A DNA stretch of 35,476 bases from Oscillospiraceae bacterium. GTDB lineage: Bacteria > Bacillota > Clostridia > Oscillospirales > SIG627. This document shows, in pieces, positions 1-7,708 of the stretch (its first letter is position 1; each line of letters starts with the position of its first letter). The notes under the pieces were generated by a model. The model was not told the origin of the DNA, did not search any database, and saw only the letters and a program-made list of their open reading frames with translations. The stretch lies in assembly GCA_015063985.1 (NCBI GenBank), contig SVTC01000007.1, forward strand, positions 1-35,476. Direction: 5' to 3'. Both the position numbers and the translations under genes were made by a program.

Positions 1-2950
1 CTACTGTCTTATCTGCATTGTTGGAAGTGTCTGCTGCCCATGCAACAAGCTCTTCCCAAGTGGAAATTGTGATCTTGTTGGGGTCAACAGGCTGTTCATT
101 CTTAAATACCGCGGGTACGGGAATGAACTCAGAATCGCTGGTCCAATACTTGCCCCAGTCTGCGCCGAGAGTTGTAAGAGTTGCGTTGTAGTCGGAAGCC
201 TTGATAGACTTGATTGTGCCTTCTGCTTCTTTTTCGGATCTTCTGTCGTCAGCAGGGTTCATAGAACCGCTTGCGCCCTCGAGACCGAAGCAGTTAACAA
301 ACTTGGTGGTACCTGCTGCCTCGATGCAGTGCGCGATTGCAGAACCTGCAACAGCATCGGTTTTATCGTTAACGGTTTTGATAGTTCCAAGGTTTACACA
401 GTTCTTAGCGTCGATAGAGCCGTTGTAAACTGCGTTGGAGATACCGGATACGTGGCTGCCTGCTGTAACAACAAGACCTGTGTTGAGACAGTTCTCAAAT
501 ACAGCCGCGTTGGACTGCTGGTTGCCGAGGATACCGGAAACGTAGCCTGTACCTGCGGTGGAAATGATGGAGCCGTCGCTCCATACGTTCTTTGCAGTGA
601 AGATACCGTTAGACTGGTTACCAACGATGATAGCAACGTGGTTACCTGTGGTGTTAACGGTTGCCTTAACGTAAACGTTTTCAAGAAGGGTTTCGCCCTT
701 GGAGTTGCCTGCAAGTGCTCCGATAACGGAACCGCCGGTGATTTCAGCATCAACGATGTTGAGGTTCTTAACTGTTGCGCCGAGAAGCTCAGCGATAAGA
801 CCCTGAGTGCCCTTGAGACCGATAATGGAGTGGCCCTTGCCGTCGAAGGTACCTGCGAAGGCAGCCTTTGCGGTCCAGGTTGCATCTGCGGGCATGGTGA
901 TGTCTGCAGTGAGCTCGTAGGTCTTAGCATCGCCGTCGTAGCTGTCCTGAGCCCATGCTACAAGCTCTTCCCAAGTGCCGATCTTTGCAGCCTCGGTGGA
1001 AGCGGGACGCTCGTTTACAAATGCTGCGGGAACGGGGAAGAAGTTGTCATAGTCAGTGTAGAACTTGCCCCAGTTTGCACCGAGAGCGGTGAGAGTTGTC
1101 TCATAATCTGCAGCGGTGATATCGGTAACGATAGCCGCAAGCTCATCTGCGGTTGCATTGAGATCCTTACCGTTGAGCGTAGCGTTAGCGTTAGTAGCAT
1201 CGGCTGCCTGAAGCTCATAGGTATTGGAATCGGCAGCTCCGGTGAGGTTGAAGCAGTTGGTGAGAACTGTTACAGAGCCCCTACGGAGAGTTCTGGTGAA
1301 TGCAAAGCCTGTTTTGGGAGCAGCCTTGTCATAGGTGATAGTTCCAAGGTTAAGAGCGTTGGTAATGGTAAGCTTGCCGTTGTAAACGGACTCGGAGAAG
1401 CCACCCTGATTACCGTTTGTTGCATCGCCGTTTACGGAACCGGTGTTAAGAGAGTCATTGATAACAACTGTGCAAGATTCTTGGTTTCCAACGAAACCGG
1501 AAGCGTATCTTTCACTTGTGTTTACGTCAGCATCGTTCCAGCATCCGTTAAAGGTTGCTGTGTACTGCTTGGTACCGTCGCCGATGAATGCAGCAACGTT
1601 GTTTTTTGTGCTGGTAACGCTACCGCCTGCATAGCAGTTGGTAAGCTTAATGTCGCCTTCCATCTTGCCAACGAAAATAGCGACAGCGGTTGCGGTGGCG
1701 CTGATGGTTGCATCAATGGAAAGGTCCTTGATCTCGCCTGCGGTCATCTTAGCGATGAGACCCTGAGCGCCCTTGAGACCGCTGATGGAGTTGCCACAGC
1801 CATCGAAGGTGCCGGCAAACTCAGCCTTTGCAGTCCAGGTTGCATCTGCGGGAGCGGTGATATCCTTAAGAAGGAAAACTGTCTTTCCTGCATCGTTGGA
1901 GCCGTTAGCTGCCCATGCAGTAAGATCTGCCCACTCGTCGATGAGGATGTAGTCGTTGGAAACTTCAAGCTTAAGAACGAGCTTGCCGTCCTTAACCGCC
2001 CACGCGGAACCGAGAGTGGTTGCAAGAGCGCTGAGGTCAGCGTCAGCTGCCAGCCACTTTGTGCCTGCGGTCTCTTCGGTAGAAGCTTCAGACTCGGGCT
2101 TAGCTGCACTGCCTGCAAGAACGTAGCAGTTGGTGTAGGTGCACTCGCTGTTCTTGTTGGAACGACAAGTCATACCGAAGCCTGCGCCGCCATTGATCTT
2201 ACCGAGGTTTACGCAGTTGGTAAAGGTGTTAACGCCGTTGTAGATAGCACCGGAGATACCTGCATCGATAGGATCAGATCCTGCTGCATCAACAGTACCG
2301 GTGTTAAGACAGTCGGTAAAGGTGTTATTACCGCTGTTCTGGTTTCCTACAAAACCGGATGCATATCTTGCGGTGCAGTTTACAACACCGTCGAACCAAC
2401 AAGAGGTATAGCTGTTAGCCTGACCCTTACCGTCGCCGGTGAAGCCGCCGCCGTTGTTACCGTCAACGTTGATGATAGCATTGGTGTAGCAGTTGATGAA
2501 TTTGGATGCGCCGGGTGTTGTTCCTGCGAAAGCAGAAACGTTTCCGGTGCCACTGAAATAAGAGTTCTTTACGGAGAGGTTCTTGATAGTACCGCTCAAG
2601 GCGGTGATAAAGCTTAAACCGTAAAGACCGCTGATTGTGTGTCCCTGACCATCAAAGGTACCCTTAAAGGTGCCCTTGGAGACCCACTTATTAGCGGGAG
2701 CAGTTGTTCCCCAAGTTGCTGCATCGCCATCGTTGAGGCTGATGTCAGCGGTGAGGAGAACGGTTTTTCCTTCAAAGGTGTCTGTGCTGGCTGCGAAAGC
2801 CATCAGATCCTCTGCGGAACCGATGGTATATACGCTTCCGGTGAAGGAATCGTACCAACCGTCGGTGGGAGTGATAGCTGCGCTAACTGCGTATGTCGCA
2901 AGGGACATTACCATAAGCACTGCCAGCACTACACTTAACAGTTTCTTCAT
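1..2950 (-). CDS. Giant secreted modular repeat protein, C-terminus outside window
   Basis: The frame stays open from the ATG at 2950 to the window edge (at least 983 codons), so the gene is partial at its C-terminus. Residues 1-24 form a signal peptide (MKKLLSVVLAVLMVMSLA...), so the protein is exported. The rest repeats a module of roughly 285-320 residues starting near 41, 335, 655 and 958. Each module opens with a W/AxDLxAWAA-like segment and KTVxLxADI, then a GTFDGxGHxIxGL turn near residues 97, 380 and 699. It continues with short Asn/Gly-rich repeats (NCxNxG.., YNGxxxxxNCVNLGxI) and closes with LGAxWGK...FxPVPAxF. This resembles GLUG-type or beta-helical surface proteins of gut Firmicutes. 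The function is unknown; adhesion or wall decoration is an inference. AAAGGAG lies 10 bp before the start. Whether a sorting signal exists at the C-terminus cannot be seen. Confidence 0.9.
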   Translation of the reverse strand, partial: MKKLLSVVLAVLMVMSLATYAVSAAITPTDGWYDSFTGSVYTIGSAEDLMAFAASTDTFEGKTVLLTADISLNDGDAATWGTTAPANKWVSKGTFKGTFDGQGHTISGLYGLSFITALSGTIKNLSVKNSYFSGTGNVSAFAGTTPGASKFINCYTNAIINVDGNNGGGFTGDGKGQANSYTSCWFDGVVNCTARYASGFVGNQNSGNNTFTDCLNTGTVDAAGSDPIDAGISGAIYNGVNTFTNCVNLGKINGGAGFGMTCRSNKNSECTYTNCYVLAGSAAKPESEASTEETAGTKWLAADADLSALATTLGSAWAVKDGKLVLKLEVSNDYILIDEWADLTAWAANGSNDAGKTVFLLKDITAPADATWTAKAEFAGTFDGCGNSISGLKGAQGLIAKMTAGEIKDLSIDATISATATAVAIFVGKMEGDIKLTNCYAGGSVTSTKNNVAAFIGDGTKQYTATFNGCWNDADVNTSERYASGFVGNQESCTVVINDSLNTGSVNGDATNGNQGGFSESVYNGKLTITNALNLGTITYDKAAPKTGFAFTRTLRRGSVTVLTNCFNLTGAADSNTYELQAADATNANATLNGKDLNATADELAAIVTDITAADYETTLTALGANWGKFYTDYDNFFPVPAAFVNERPASTEAAKIGTWEELVAWAQDSYDGDAKTYELTADITMPADATWTAKAAFAGTFDGKGHSIIGLKGTQGLIAELLGATVKNLNIVDAEITGGSVIGALAGNSKGETLLENVYVKATVNTTGNHVAIIVGNQSNGIFTAKNVWSDGSIISTAGTGYVSGILGNQQSNAAVFENCLNTGLVVTAGSHVSGISNAVYNGSIDAKNCVNLGTIKTVNDKTDAVAGSAIAHCIEAAGTTKFVNCFGLEGASGSMNPADDRRSEKEAEGTIKSIKASDYNATLTTLGADWGKYWTSDSEFIPVPAVFKNEQPVDPNKITISTWEELVAWAADTSNNADKTV

Positions 2951-2979
2951 GATTTTTTTCTCCTTTTAGGATTTTATTT

Positions 2980-3039
2980 AGCCCCATTGGGGGGCTTTTA
3001 TACGCATACAATTATACACAAGAGTTTTCGCTTTGTAAA
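2980..3039 (-). promoter_or_regulatory. Promoter and leader hairpin of the repeat-protein gene
   Basis: On the minus strand TTTACA (3039-3034) and TATAAT (3016-3011) are separated by 17 bp, giving a sigma-A promoter with a start near 3004. The short leader contains a GC hairpin, AGCCCC/GGGGCT (2996-2980), just before the ribosome binding site. It is not followed by a U-tract in the minus direction, so it may stabilise the mRNA 5' end rather than terminate. A 9-bp inverted pair TTTATCACA/TGTGATAAA (3083-3091 and 3134-3142) lies upstream and could be an operator. The remaining sequence to 3270 shows no gene. Confidence 0.7.
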
Positions 3040-3272
3040 TACTTTTTTAATAAAAAGATTCTTGTTTTTTGTTTTTTGTTTATTTATCACAAACCCGCTT
3101 AAGTTTTTTTGTTCATATCAAACATCGCTTTCCTGTGATAAAGTAACATTGTTTGCCCAAAACAAACACACAACTTTTTTATTGGAATAAAAAGCCCTTG
3201 CCACCACTTCTCTCAAAAACACAGTTAAGTTTTAGTGAAGTAAAGCATCGACCACTTTGTTTGTAGAGACTC

Positions 3273-3446
3273 CGTCGAAATTAAAAGTTTTTTGCTTACT
3301 TTTCAGCTTGGAATTTAAACCAAGTAAACCATCGAGAACTGTGTAAGCTATAACTCAATCGACAATAAAAGTTTTTGGTCACCCCTTTTTTCAAAAAGGG
3401 GTGCGACAATAAAAGTTTTTTGCCTACTTTTTTTCAAAAAAGTAGG
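3273..3446 (-). repeat. Dispersed 3'-end repeat, three copies (family copy 1)
   Basis: Three successive copies of the unit tag plus AT palindrome lie downstream of the membrane-protein gene that stops at 3478. On the plus strand they read GTCGAAATTAAAAGTTTTTT (3273 on, degenerate palindrome), TCGACAATAAAAGTTTTT followed by ACCCC(T)6 CAAAAAGGGGT (3359-3403), and CGACAATAAAAGTTTTTTG followed by CCTAC(T)7 C(A)6 GTAGG (3404-3446). In the direction of the upstream gene the palindrome comes first and the tag second, as in the other copies in this window. No coding potential was seen. Confidence 0.8.
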
Positions 3447-3464
3447 ACGGAGCTTACTCCGTCC
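3438..3464 (-). terminator. Intrinsic terminator of the sortase operon
   Basis: On the minus strand GGACGGAG-TAAG-CTCCGTCC is followed at once by TACTTTTTT, 14 bp after the stop codon of the 353-aa membrane protein. The U-tract is supplied by the adjacent dispersed repeat. Confidence 0.8.
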
Positions 3465-3477
3465 TTGATAAAGTGTA

Positions 3478-4539
3478 TTAGTCGGCGTCGGTCTTTTCTC
3501 CGTCTTCGAGCTGAGCTTCTTCAGTATCAGGTGCAGGCAAAGCCTCGGGCTCTTCTTCAGCCGGAAGCTCCGGAGCCTTATCGGATACGGGGTCAAGCTC
3601 TTTTTTGCCGAGCTTTAAAACCCTGAGAACTATTGCAGCTATCAAAAGCGCTGTTGCAACACCGAAGAAAATGCTTGCGGGCAACACAAGAGAATCTATA
3701 AGAGACCTGAGCATTCCCACAAATAGGGTCCTGGTGGGGCTGTGCTCAAGAATGAGAAGCCTTCCGGGGAGATCCTCCATTGCAAAAATGATAACCGGAA
3801 CGAAAACCACGACCGATGCGCACCACAAAACTCCCACACTGTTGTATATCTTTTCAAAAAGCTTTTTGGGCGCAGAGAGGAAAAAGACTCCGGCAAGAGC
3901 CGCCAAAGCTATGATCAGATAAACGTAAGAGCTCACGTTCAATACCCTTGCCAGAAGACCGTCTCCCACCAATCTGCCGTAAAGACCGCTGAGAACGGAA
4001 TCAAGAGCAACGATGGAATCTATGGAAAAGGGGTTAAGCTTAGCAGTGCAGGTTGCGGCAAAATAAGTCTTCAGCTCATCCATCGCATCTTGGTTAATGC
4101 TTTCACCCTCTTCAAGCTGAGAAACAAGATAATTCTCCATTGGATCAAAGTTCTCTGCGCCATACTCAACGGTAAGCTCTTGCTCGGAGCCCATAACGTA
4201 GTCGTAAAGATTACCAAGGTACTCTGTAGAAAGAAGCTTTACGTTTTCCTTTTTAACGCAATCCTCGAGAATAACTCTCCTTAGCTCGGTGCCTTCCTCG
4301 GCATCATAGCCAAATCTTTCGTTGACCTTTGATTCCAGCCCCTTGCGGATGAAGACGCAAAGCTCGTCAACGTATTCGTCGGTGCAAAGACCGAGATAGA
4401 AATCCTTATTGAGAAGAGTAGCTTTAACAAATCCCGATACCAAAGCGAGGATGGAAGCCACTACAACGATAAGAGCGCACAGGACGGCGCCAACGGATCT
4501 GAGTATCTTAATAAGCTTGTTATTCACCTGCAGCTTCAC
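3478..4539 (-). CDS. Four-helix membrane protein with large outer domain, sortase-linked
   Basis: This protein of 353 residues was not recognised as a known family. Predicted membrane helices lie near residues 15-38, 204-224, 232-253 and 284-306. About 165 residues (40-203) between helices 1 and 2 are probably outside the cell, and the C-terminal 45 residues are a Pro/Glu/Asp-rich cytoplasmic tail. The start codon lies inside the end of the sortase gene (20-bp overlap), so translation is probably coupled and the two products likely act together at the membrane. It could help present substrates to the sortase, but nothing in the sequence proves this. Confidence 0.85.
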   Translation of the reverse strand: MKLQVNNKLIKILRSVGAVLCALIVVVASILALVSGFVKATLLNKDFYLGLCTDEYVDELCVFIRKGLESKVNERFGYDAEEGTELRRVILEDCVKKENVKLLSTEYLGNLYDYVMGSEQELTVEYGAENFDPMENYLVSQLEEGESINQDAMDELKTYFAATCTAKLNPFSIDSIVALDSVLSGLYGRLVGDGLLARVLNVSSYVYLIIALAALAGVFFLSAPKKLFEKIYNSVGVLWCASVVVFVPVIIFAMEDLPGRLLILEHSPTRTLFVGMLRSLIDSLVLPASIFFGVATALLIAAIVLRVLKLGKKELDPVSDKAPELPAEEEPEALPAPDTEEAQLEDGEKTDAD

Positions 4540-5344
4540 TCCAATCCTTACCCTCTACCATTTCACAGATAACGGCAAGACGCTTGTCCTTGAATTGCCA
4601 GCCGTTCTTTCTGGGATAGCAAGTATATAATATTAGAAGATTTTTATCCTCCTGAGCATGATCGAAAAGGATCTTGTGGTTGTCGTAGTCGAAGATAAAG
4701 AGGTTTCTGATCCTGTAAACGTACTGACCGTATACGGTGTTCAAGGTAACCAGCTTGCCTTTTTTGCACTCCTCCAGCTCATAGAACTCTCTTGTTACGT
4801 GAGCGGACACAATGGTTCTGCCTCCCTGACCGGGGAAGCTGGATTTAAAGCTCATTCCCGCGCCCTTTTTCAGCAGATCGTCATCGTCGCCGAAATACAT
4901 GGGGATGTTCACCGCTCTGTCCCAGCCCTCCACACTCATGGTAGCCCATTGCTTACCGTAGGTGATGACCGGGAAGGTCTCGGGATAATCCACAACGGGA
5001 AAGGGCTCTCTGGGCTTGGAGGCCTCGTAATCACTGTCATAGGTGGGGGGCTCCTCCTCAGTAGTGACGTTGCTGTTGCCCGACGAGGGAGGAGTAGTTG
5101 AAGTACCGTTGCCCTCGCTGTTCTCGGTGGTTTTGTCGACTATTACGTCACCGCCCGGCTTTTGAGAGGGTCCGTTATTATTCTGGGAAAAGAACATGTC
5201 GTAATAAACACTGTTGGCGATAAAGGTTTGGTATGACCACACTGAAACCAGAACTATTGCCGCAAAGAACAATAAAAAGGGAGCGCACAAAAGCGCTCCC
5301 TTCCATACCGGCTTCAATGTGTTTTCAGAAGCTCCGGATCTCAT
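4520..5344 (-). CDS. Sortase family cysteine transpeptidase
   Basis: A membrane-anchored sortase of 274 residues. The N-terminal transmembrane helix spans about 16-38, followed by a Thr/Ser/Pro/Glu-rich linker (50-110) and a catalytic domain (about 112-265). The sortase triad is visible: His182 in VSAHVTREF, Cys242 in LLILYTCYP and Arg255 in DKRLAVICE. Sortases cut a C-terminal sorting motif and join the protein to a lipid II or pilin amine on the outer membrane face. The subclass cannot be fixed; the YTC context is not the usual TLxTC. It starts 6 bp after the small surface protein and overlaps the downstream membrane-protein gene. No strong Shine-Dalgarno sequence precedes it, which suggests translational coupling. 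Confidence 0.9.
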   Translation of the reverse strand: MRSGASENTLKPVWKGALLCAPFLLFFAAIVLVSVWSYQTFIANSVYYDMFFSQNNNGPSQKPGGDVIVDKTTENSEGNGTSTTPPSSGNSNVTTEEEPPTYDSDYEASKPREPFPVVDYPETFPVITYGKQWATMSVEGWDRAVNIPMYFGDDDDLLKKGAGMSFKSSFPGQGGRTIVSAHVTREFYELEECKKGKLVTLNTVYGQYVYRIRNLFIFDYDNHKILFDHAQEDKNLLILYTCYPRKNGWQFKDKRLAVICEMVEGKDWSEAAGE

Positions 5345-5350
5345 AATAAA

Positions 5351-5908
5351 TTATGCTCTGGACTTCTGGCAAACGTATGCAGCGGAAGCAAGAACAACGA
5401 GAGCTGCTGCAGCTACGAGGAGCATAGCAACAGGTGCTGTTACTTCGCCGATAACGTTGGTAGTCTTGATCTCGCCGCCGATGGAAACTTCGCCGAGCTT
5501 AGCGCCGTTGGTATTATCTGCATTCAGCTTGTAGAAGGTAACGGTGGTGATATCTTCCTTCTCAACGATGGTATAACCGATCTTGAGAGCGGCACAAGCA
5601 GTCTTGAGATCAGCAAGAACGTGATCTTTTTCTGCCTGAGTGTAATCTGCGAGCTTGGTGCCCTTACCGCTGTTAACGATAGCCTTGGAGCTCTCGAGAG
5701 AAGCGATAGCAGTTGCAGCCTGCTCGTCAGTTACGTCGATCTGAGCAAGAATGTTCTTCAAAGCAGGAATATATTCAGATTCATAGCCATCAGGACAAAC
5801 TTCCTCAGCCTTAGCAACGATGTCAGCCTTTGCATCTGCGAAAGCGCATACTGCAAAAACACCCATCAAAACTGCCATAAGCATAACAACAGAAATGAGT
5901 TTCTTCAT
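5351..5908 (-). CDS. Small exported surface protein with C-terminal membrane anchor
   Basis: 185 residues from the ATG at 5908, chosen because AAAGGGG precedes it and a signal peptide (MKKLISVVMLMAVLMGVFA..., cleavage near AFA-D) follows. The mature part is about 130 residues, partly helical and Ala/Lys/Asp-rich. The C-terminus is a hydrophobic helix (about 157-179) followed by a short basic tail, QKSRA, the layout of a sortase substrate. No LPxTG or NPxTG motif precedes the helix; the segment there is NVIGEVTAP. It is the first gene of the operon with the sortase. Likely the sortase's client or an accessory subunit; the family was not recognised. Confidence 0.85.
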   Translation of the reverse strand: MKKLISVVMLMAVLMGVFAVCAFADAKADIVAKAEEVCPDGYESEYIPALKNILAQIDVTDEQAATAIASLESSKAIVNSGKGTKLADYTQAEKDHVLADLKTACAALKIGYTIVEKEDITTVTFYKLNADNTNGAKLGEVSIGGEIKTTNVIGEVTAPVAMLLVAAAALVVLASAAYVCQKSRA

Positions 5909-5962
5909 AGTTTTACCCCTTTTTAGATTTAACAATATACCGCGCCTACAGTATTTTACTAT

Positions 5963-5991
5963 ATTGTACATCAATTATCCCAATTAGTCAA
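5963..5991 (-). promoter_or_regulatory. Promoter of surface protein-sortase-membrane protein operon
   Basis: Minus strand TTGACT (5991-5986), 17-bp spacer, TACAAT (5968-5963). It lies 55 bp before the surface-protein start and drives the three-gene operon ending at 3478. Confidence 0.8.
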
Positions 5992-6056
5992 TAGCAATTT
6001 TATTTTTTTTAGATAAAACACTGCATTTTTTATCGAAGCAAGGGGATTTTTGGGCA

Positions 6057-6911
6057 TTATGTCAACTTTAATCTTTTCAGCTTTCCCTTTTTCAGCAGAT
6101 TCAGAAGATAAGAATTCTGGCTTGCAAGACCTTTATAGTCCTCTATGCCGTTAAGCCTTGCAAGCCTTCCTCTGAAGGCGAAGTCGCTTCTCTCCCCCAC
6201 GGATTTAAGACCGTCCACTATGCTTCTTCCCTTGTAGGGGGCAGCGGGATAATAATCCTGCTTATCAAGGGGCTCCTCGGAGGGAAGCCCCATTAATTCT
6301 CTCACCTCCGACTTAAAATCATCCCAGTGATCCAGAATATATTCGGGACATTTTTTCGAGGGCTTGAAATAATTGTGAGTATAAAGACCGTTATCCACGG
6401 TAAGTCCCAGCTTTTTCAAAAGCCAGGCAGCAAGAACCGCGGTGCTCTCCTCGCTTTCCCTGTCCTCTCCTATGCACTCGATGGCGATGCAATCAAGATT
6501 ACCGCCGATCTTCCCCTTTTTTAAAAGATCGTCTCTCCTTGAGGAGCCGTCGCCTGCGTGCCAGCCTCTTTCCTCAAGAGAGAGATTTTGCCATACGCTG
6601 TTTTTATAAACGTAAAAATGCACCACAGCGCCACTCATATTGCAGTTTGGCCAGGTAGCACGGGTATACTGCTCCGCGGGATCGGTATTGGGGGCGGTTA
6701 CGATGTCGTTGGTGTTGTGGATCACCACCCCTTTTGCCCCTTTACCGCCGCCCAAGGGCTTATTGGGCTTCATAGGATCGCCCTTGAGACACCAGGACGC
6801 CACGTTCTTTTTTGCCCTTGCGCTGTCGGGGATTATCTTTTCGTTGATCTTCAGGCTTTTTTTGCCTGCGGTGATATAATAGACCCTGTCCGGGCTTAAG
6901 ATATTTGCCAT
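6057..6911 (-). CDS. Phage-type endolysin, N-acetylmuramoyl-L-alanine amidase
   Basis: 284 residues from the ATG at 6911. An earlier ATG at 6917 is only 1-2 bp from AGGAGG, whereas 6911 has normal spacing. The catalytic domain is of the Amidase_2/PGRP type: zinc ligands His65 (VVIHNTND), His179 (LYTHNYF) and Cys188 (SKKCPEYI), with WHAG near 118 and CIAIECIGE near 141-149. It cuts the amide bond between muramic acid and the stem peptide. A C-terminal domain of about 60 residues (218-280: YKGRSIVDGLKSVG...NGI..YKG..SQNSYLLNLLKKGK) is of the type often found on clostridial endolysins and probably binds the wall. There is no signal peptide, so export depends on the adjacent holin. No clear terminator follows. 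Confidence 0.9.
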   Translation of the reverse strand: MANILSPDRVYYITAGKKSLKINEKIIPDSARAKKNVASWCLKGDPMKPNKPLGGGKGAKGVVIHNTNDIVTAPNTDPAEQYTRATWPNCNMSGAVVHFYVYKNSVWQNLSLEERGWHAGDGSSRRDDLLKKGKIGGNLDCIAIECIGEDRESEESTAVLAAWLLKKLGLTVDNGLYTHNYFKPSKKCPEYILDHWDDFKSEVRELMGLPSEEPLDKQDYYPAAPYKGRSIVDGLKSVGERSDFAFRGRLARLNGIEDYKGLASQNSYLLNLLKKGKLKRLKLT

Positions 6912-6913
6912 AT

Positions 6914-7201
6914 TCATTCCTCCTTTGAAAGTTGTTTTTTCATCTGATCGAAATATACGCTTGCTCCCGCGGCAAGCACGCCCTGAGTTACTGCGTAGAA
7001 TATCCACGCCGCAAAAAAGGTCTCTCCCCTCAAAAGCCCCGACAAGCCGTAAAGTCCGCTGAGGACTATTCCCGACAAGCCGAGGATCAAGGGTATGTAT
7101 TTATTTTTGATCCCGCTTTTCTTTATCGCCGTACCCAGAAAGTACAAAACCGGGATAAGCACTATCAGGGCAGGATCGGTATATTTAAGTATCTCTTCCA
7201 T
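6914..7201 (-). CDS. Phage holin (Phage_holin_5_2-like)
   Basis: 95 residues with three hydrophobic segments (about 10-27, 35-57, 64-85), a conserved-looking KNKYIPLILGLSGI stretch and a charged C-terminus (DQMKKQLSKEE). This fits the Hol44-type holins of Firmicute phages. Holins form membrane lesions that let the endolysin reach the wall. The stop codon lies 2 bp before the amidase ATG, and the ribosome binding site of the amidase is inside the holin gene, so expression is coupled. Confidence 0.85.
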   Translation of the reverse strand: MEEILKYTDPALIVLIPVLYFLGTAIKKSGIKNKYIPLILGLSGIVLSGLYGLSGLLRGETFFAAWIFYAVTQGVLAAGASVYFDQMKKQLSKEE

Positions 7202-7205
7202 ATTA

Positions 7206-7505
7206 TCACTCCTTTTCGTTGTTAAATCGCTGATTCAGCTCCGCTATCCTTTTATGAGCCTGCTTGGTCGACTCCTCGCATCTGCAAAGCCTTTCCGAAA
7301 GAACGGAAAGCTTTGCTCCCGTTTCTCTCTGCTCCCTTTTCAGATCGTCTATACCTGCTTTTATATAGCCTATATCGCTGAGGAAGCTGCCCAGACTTCT
7401 GCCGCTGTCAAGGTTGTCACTCTTTTTGCCTTTTTGATATCCAATATATGCAAATACAAAGCCGGATACCACTCCCATAAGAGAGATCACCAAAGATAAG
7501 TTCAT
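7206..7505 (-). CDS. Small membrane coiled-coil protein of the lysis cassette
   Basis: 99 residues. One N-terminal transmembrane helix (about 3-24) is followed by a basic linker and a long predicted coiled coil (about 45-95). This is the layout of XhlA-like or spanin-like proteins next to holins. It ends 4 bp before the holin start. GAGGTG precedes the ATG. Function is inferred from position only. Confidence 0.75.
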   Translation of the reverse strand: MNLSLVISLMGVVSGFVFAYIGYQKGKKSDNLDSGRSLGSFLSDIGYIKAGIDDLKREQRETGAKLSVLSERLCRCEESTKQAHKRIAELNQRFNNEKE

Positions 7506-7566
7506 TATTCACCTCTTTCTTCTTTTGCCGACGGGCTTTGCTTTTTTCATTAACAAGCCTAACATA

Positions 7567-7592
7567 CAAAAAAACTGTCATTCAATGACAGT
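7567..7592 (-). terminator. Terminator-like hairpin ahead of the lysis cassette
   Basis: In the minus direction ACTGTCATT-G-AATGACAGT is followed by TTTTTTT (7573-7567), a complete intrinsic terminator. No minus-strand gene lies upstream of it; it sits between the candidate minus promoter (7664-7635) and the first cassette gene (7505). It would therefore act as an attenuator or transcription block for the cassette. Confidence 0.7.
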
Positions 7593-7606
7593 CTTTGGAA
7601 AAACTC

Positions 7607-7635
7607 TTGCCAAAACCGCAAAAGTATAATATAAT
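7607..7635 (+). promoter_or_regulatory. Promoter of the ymfF-ymfH-lgt-folD operon
   Basis: TTGCCA (7607-7612), 17-bp spacer, TATAAT (7630-7635), about 75 bp before the ymfF start. The only promoter-like element seen before this five-gene operon. Confidence 0.65.
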
Positions 7636-7664
7636 GTATATGATATTTTTTCTCAACCCGTCAA
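7635..7664 (-). promoter_or_regulatory. Candidate promoter of the lysis cassette
   Basis: Minus strand TTGACG (7664-7659), 18-bp spacer, TATACA (7640-7635). Its -10 element touches that of the divergent operon promoter, so the two may compete. A transcript from here would run through the terminator-like hairpin at 7592-7567 before the first lysis gene. Confidence 0.45.
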
Positions 7665-7708
7665 TAATATTGAGTGAAGAAAAAACACCCTTTAAAAAGG
7701 AGCAAACA

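Noticed and set aside
329-2617. Plus-strand open frame of 762 codons, very rich in Cys, Val and Gly
   Set aside because: It is the mirror of the minus-strand repeat protein: same codon phase, no ribosome binding site, and its opposite frame has a signal peptide, promoter and coherent repeats. It stays open because the real gene rarely uses codons whose complements are stops.
2980-2996. Plus-strand intrinsic terminator (AGCCCC/GGGGCT then TTTTA)
   Set aside because: No plus-strand gene lies before it; it falls in the leader of the minus-strand repeat-protein transcript.
6057-7505. Complete prophage
   Set aside because: Only three lysis genes are present; no integrase, capsid, tail or att-like repeats were seen in the window.
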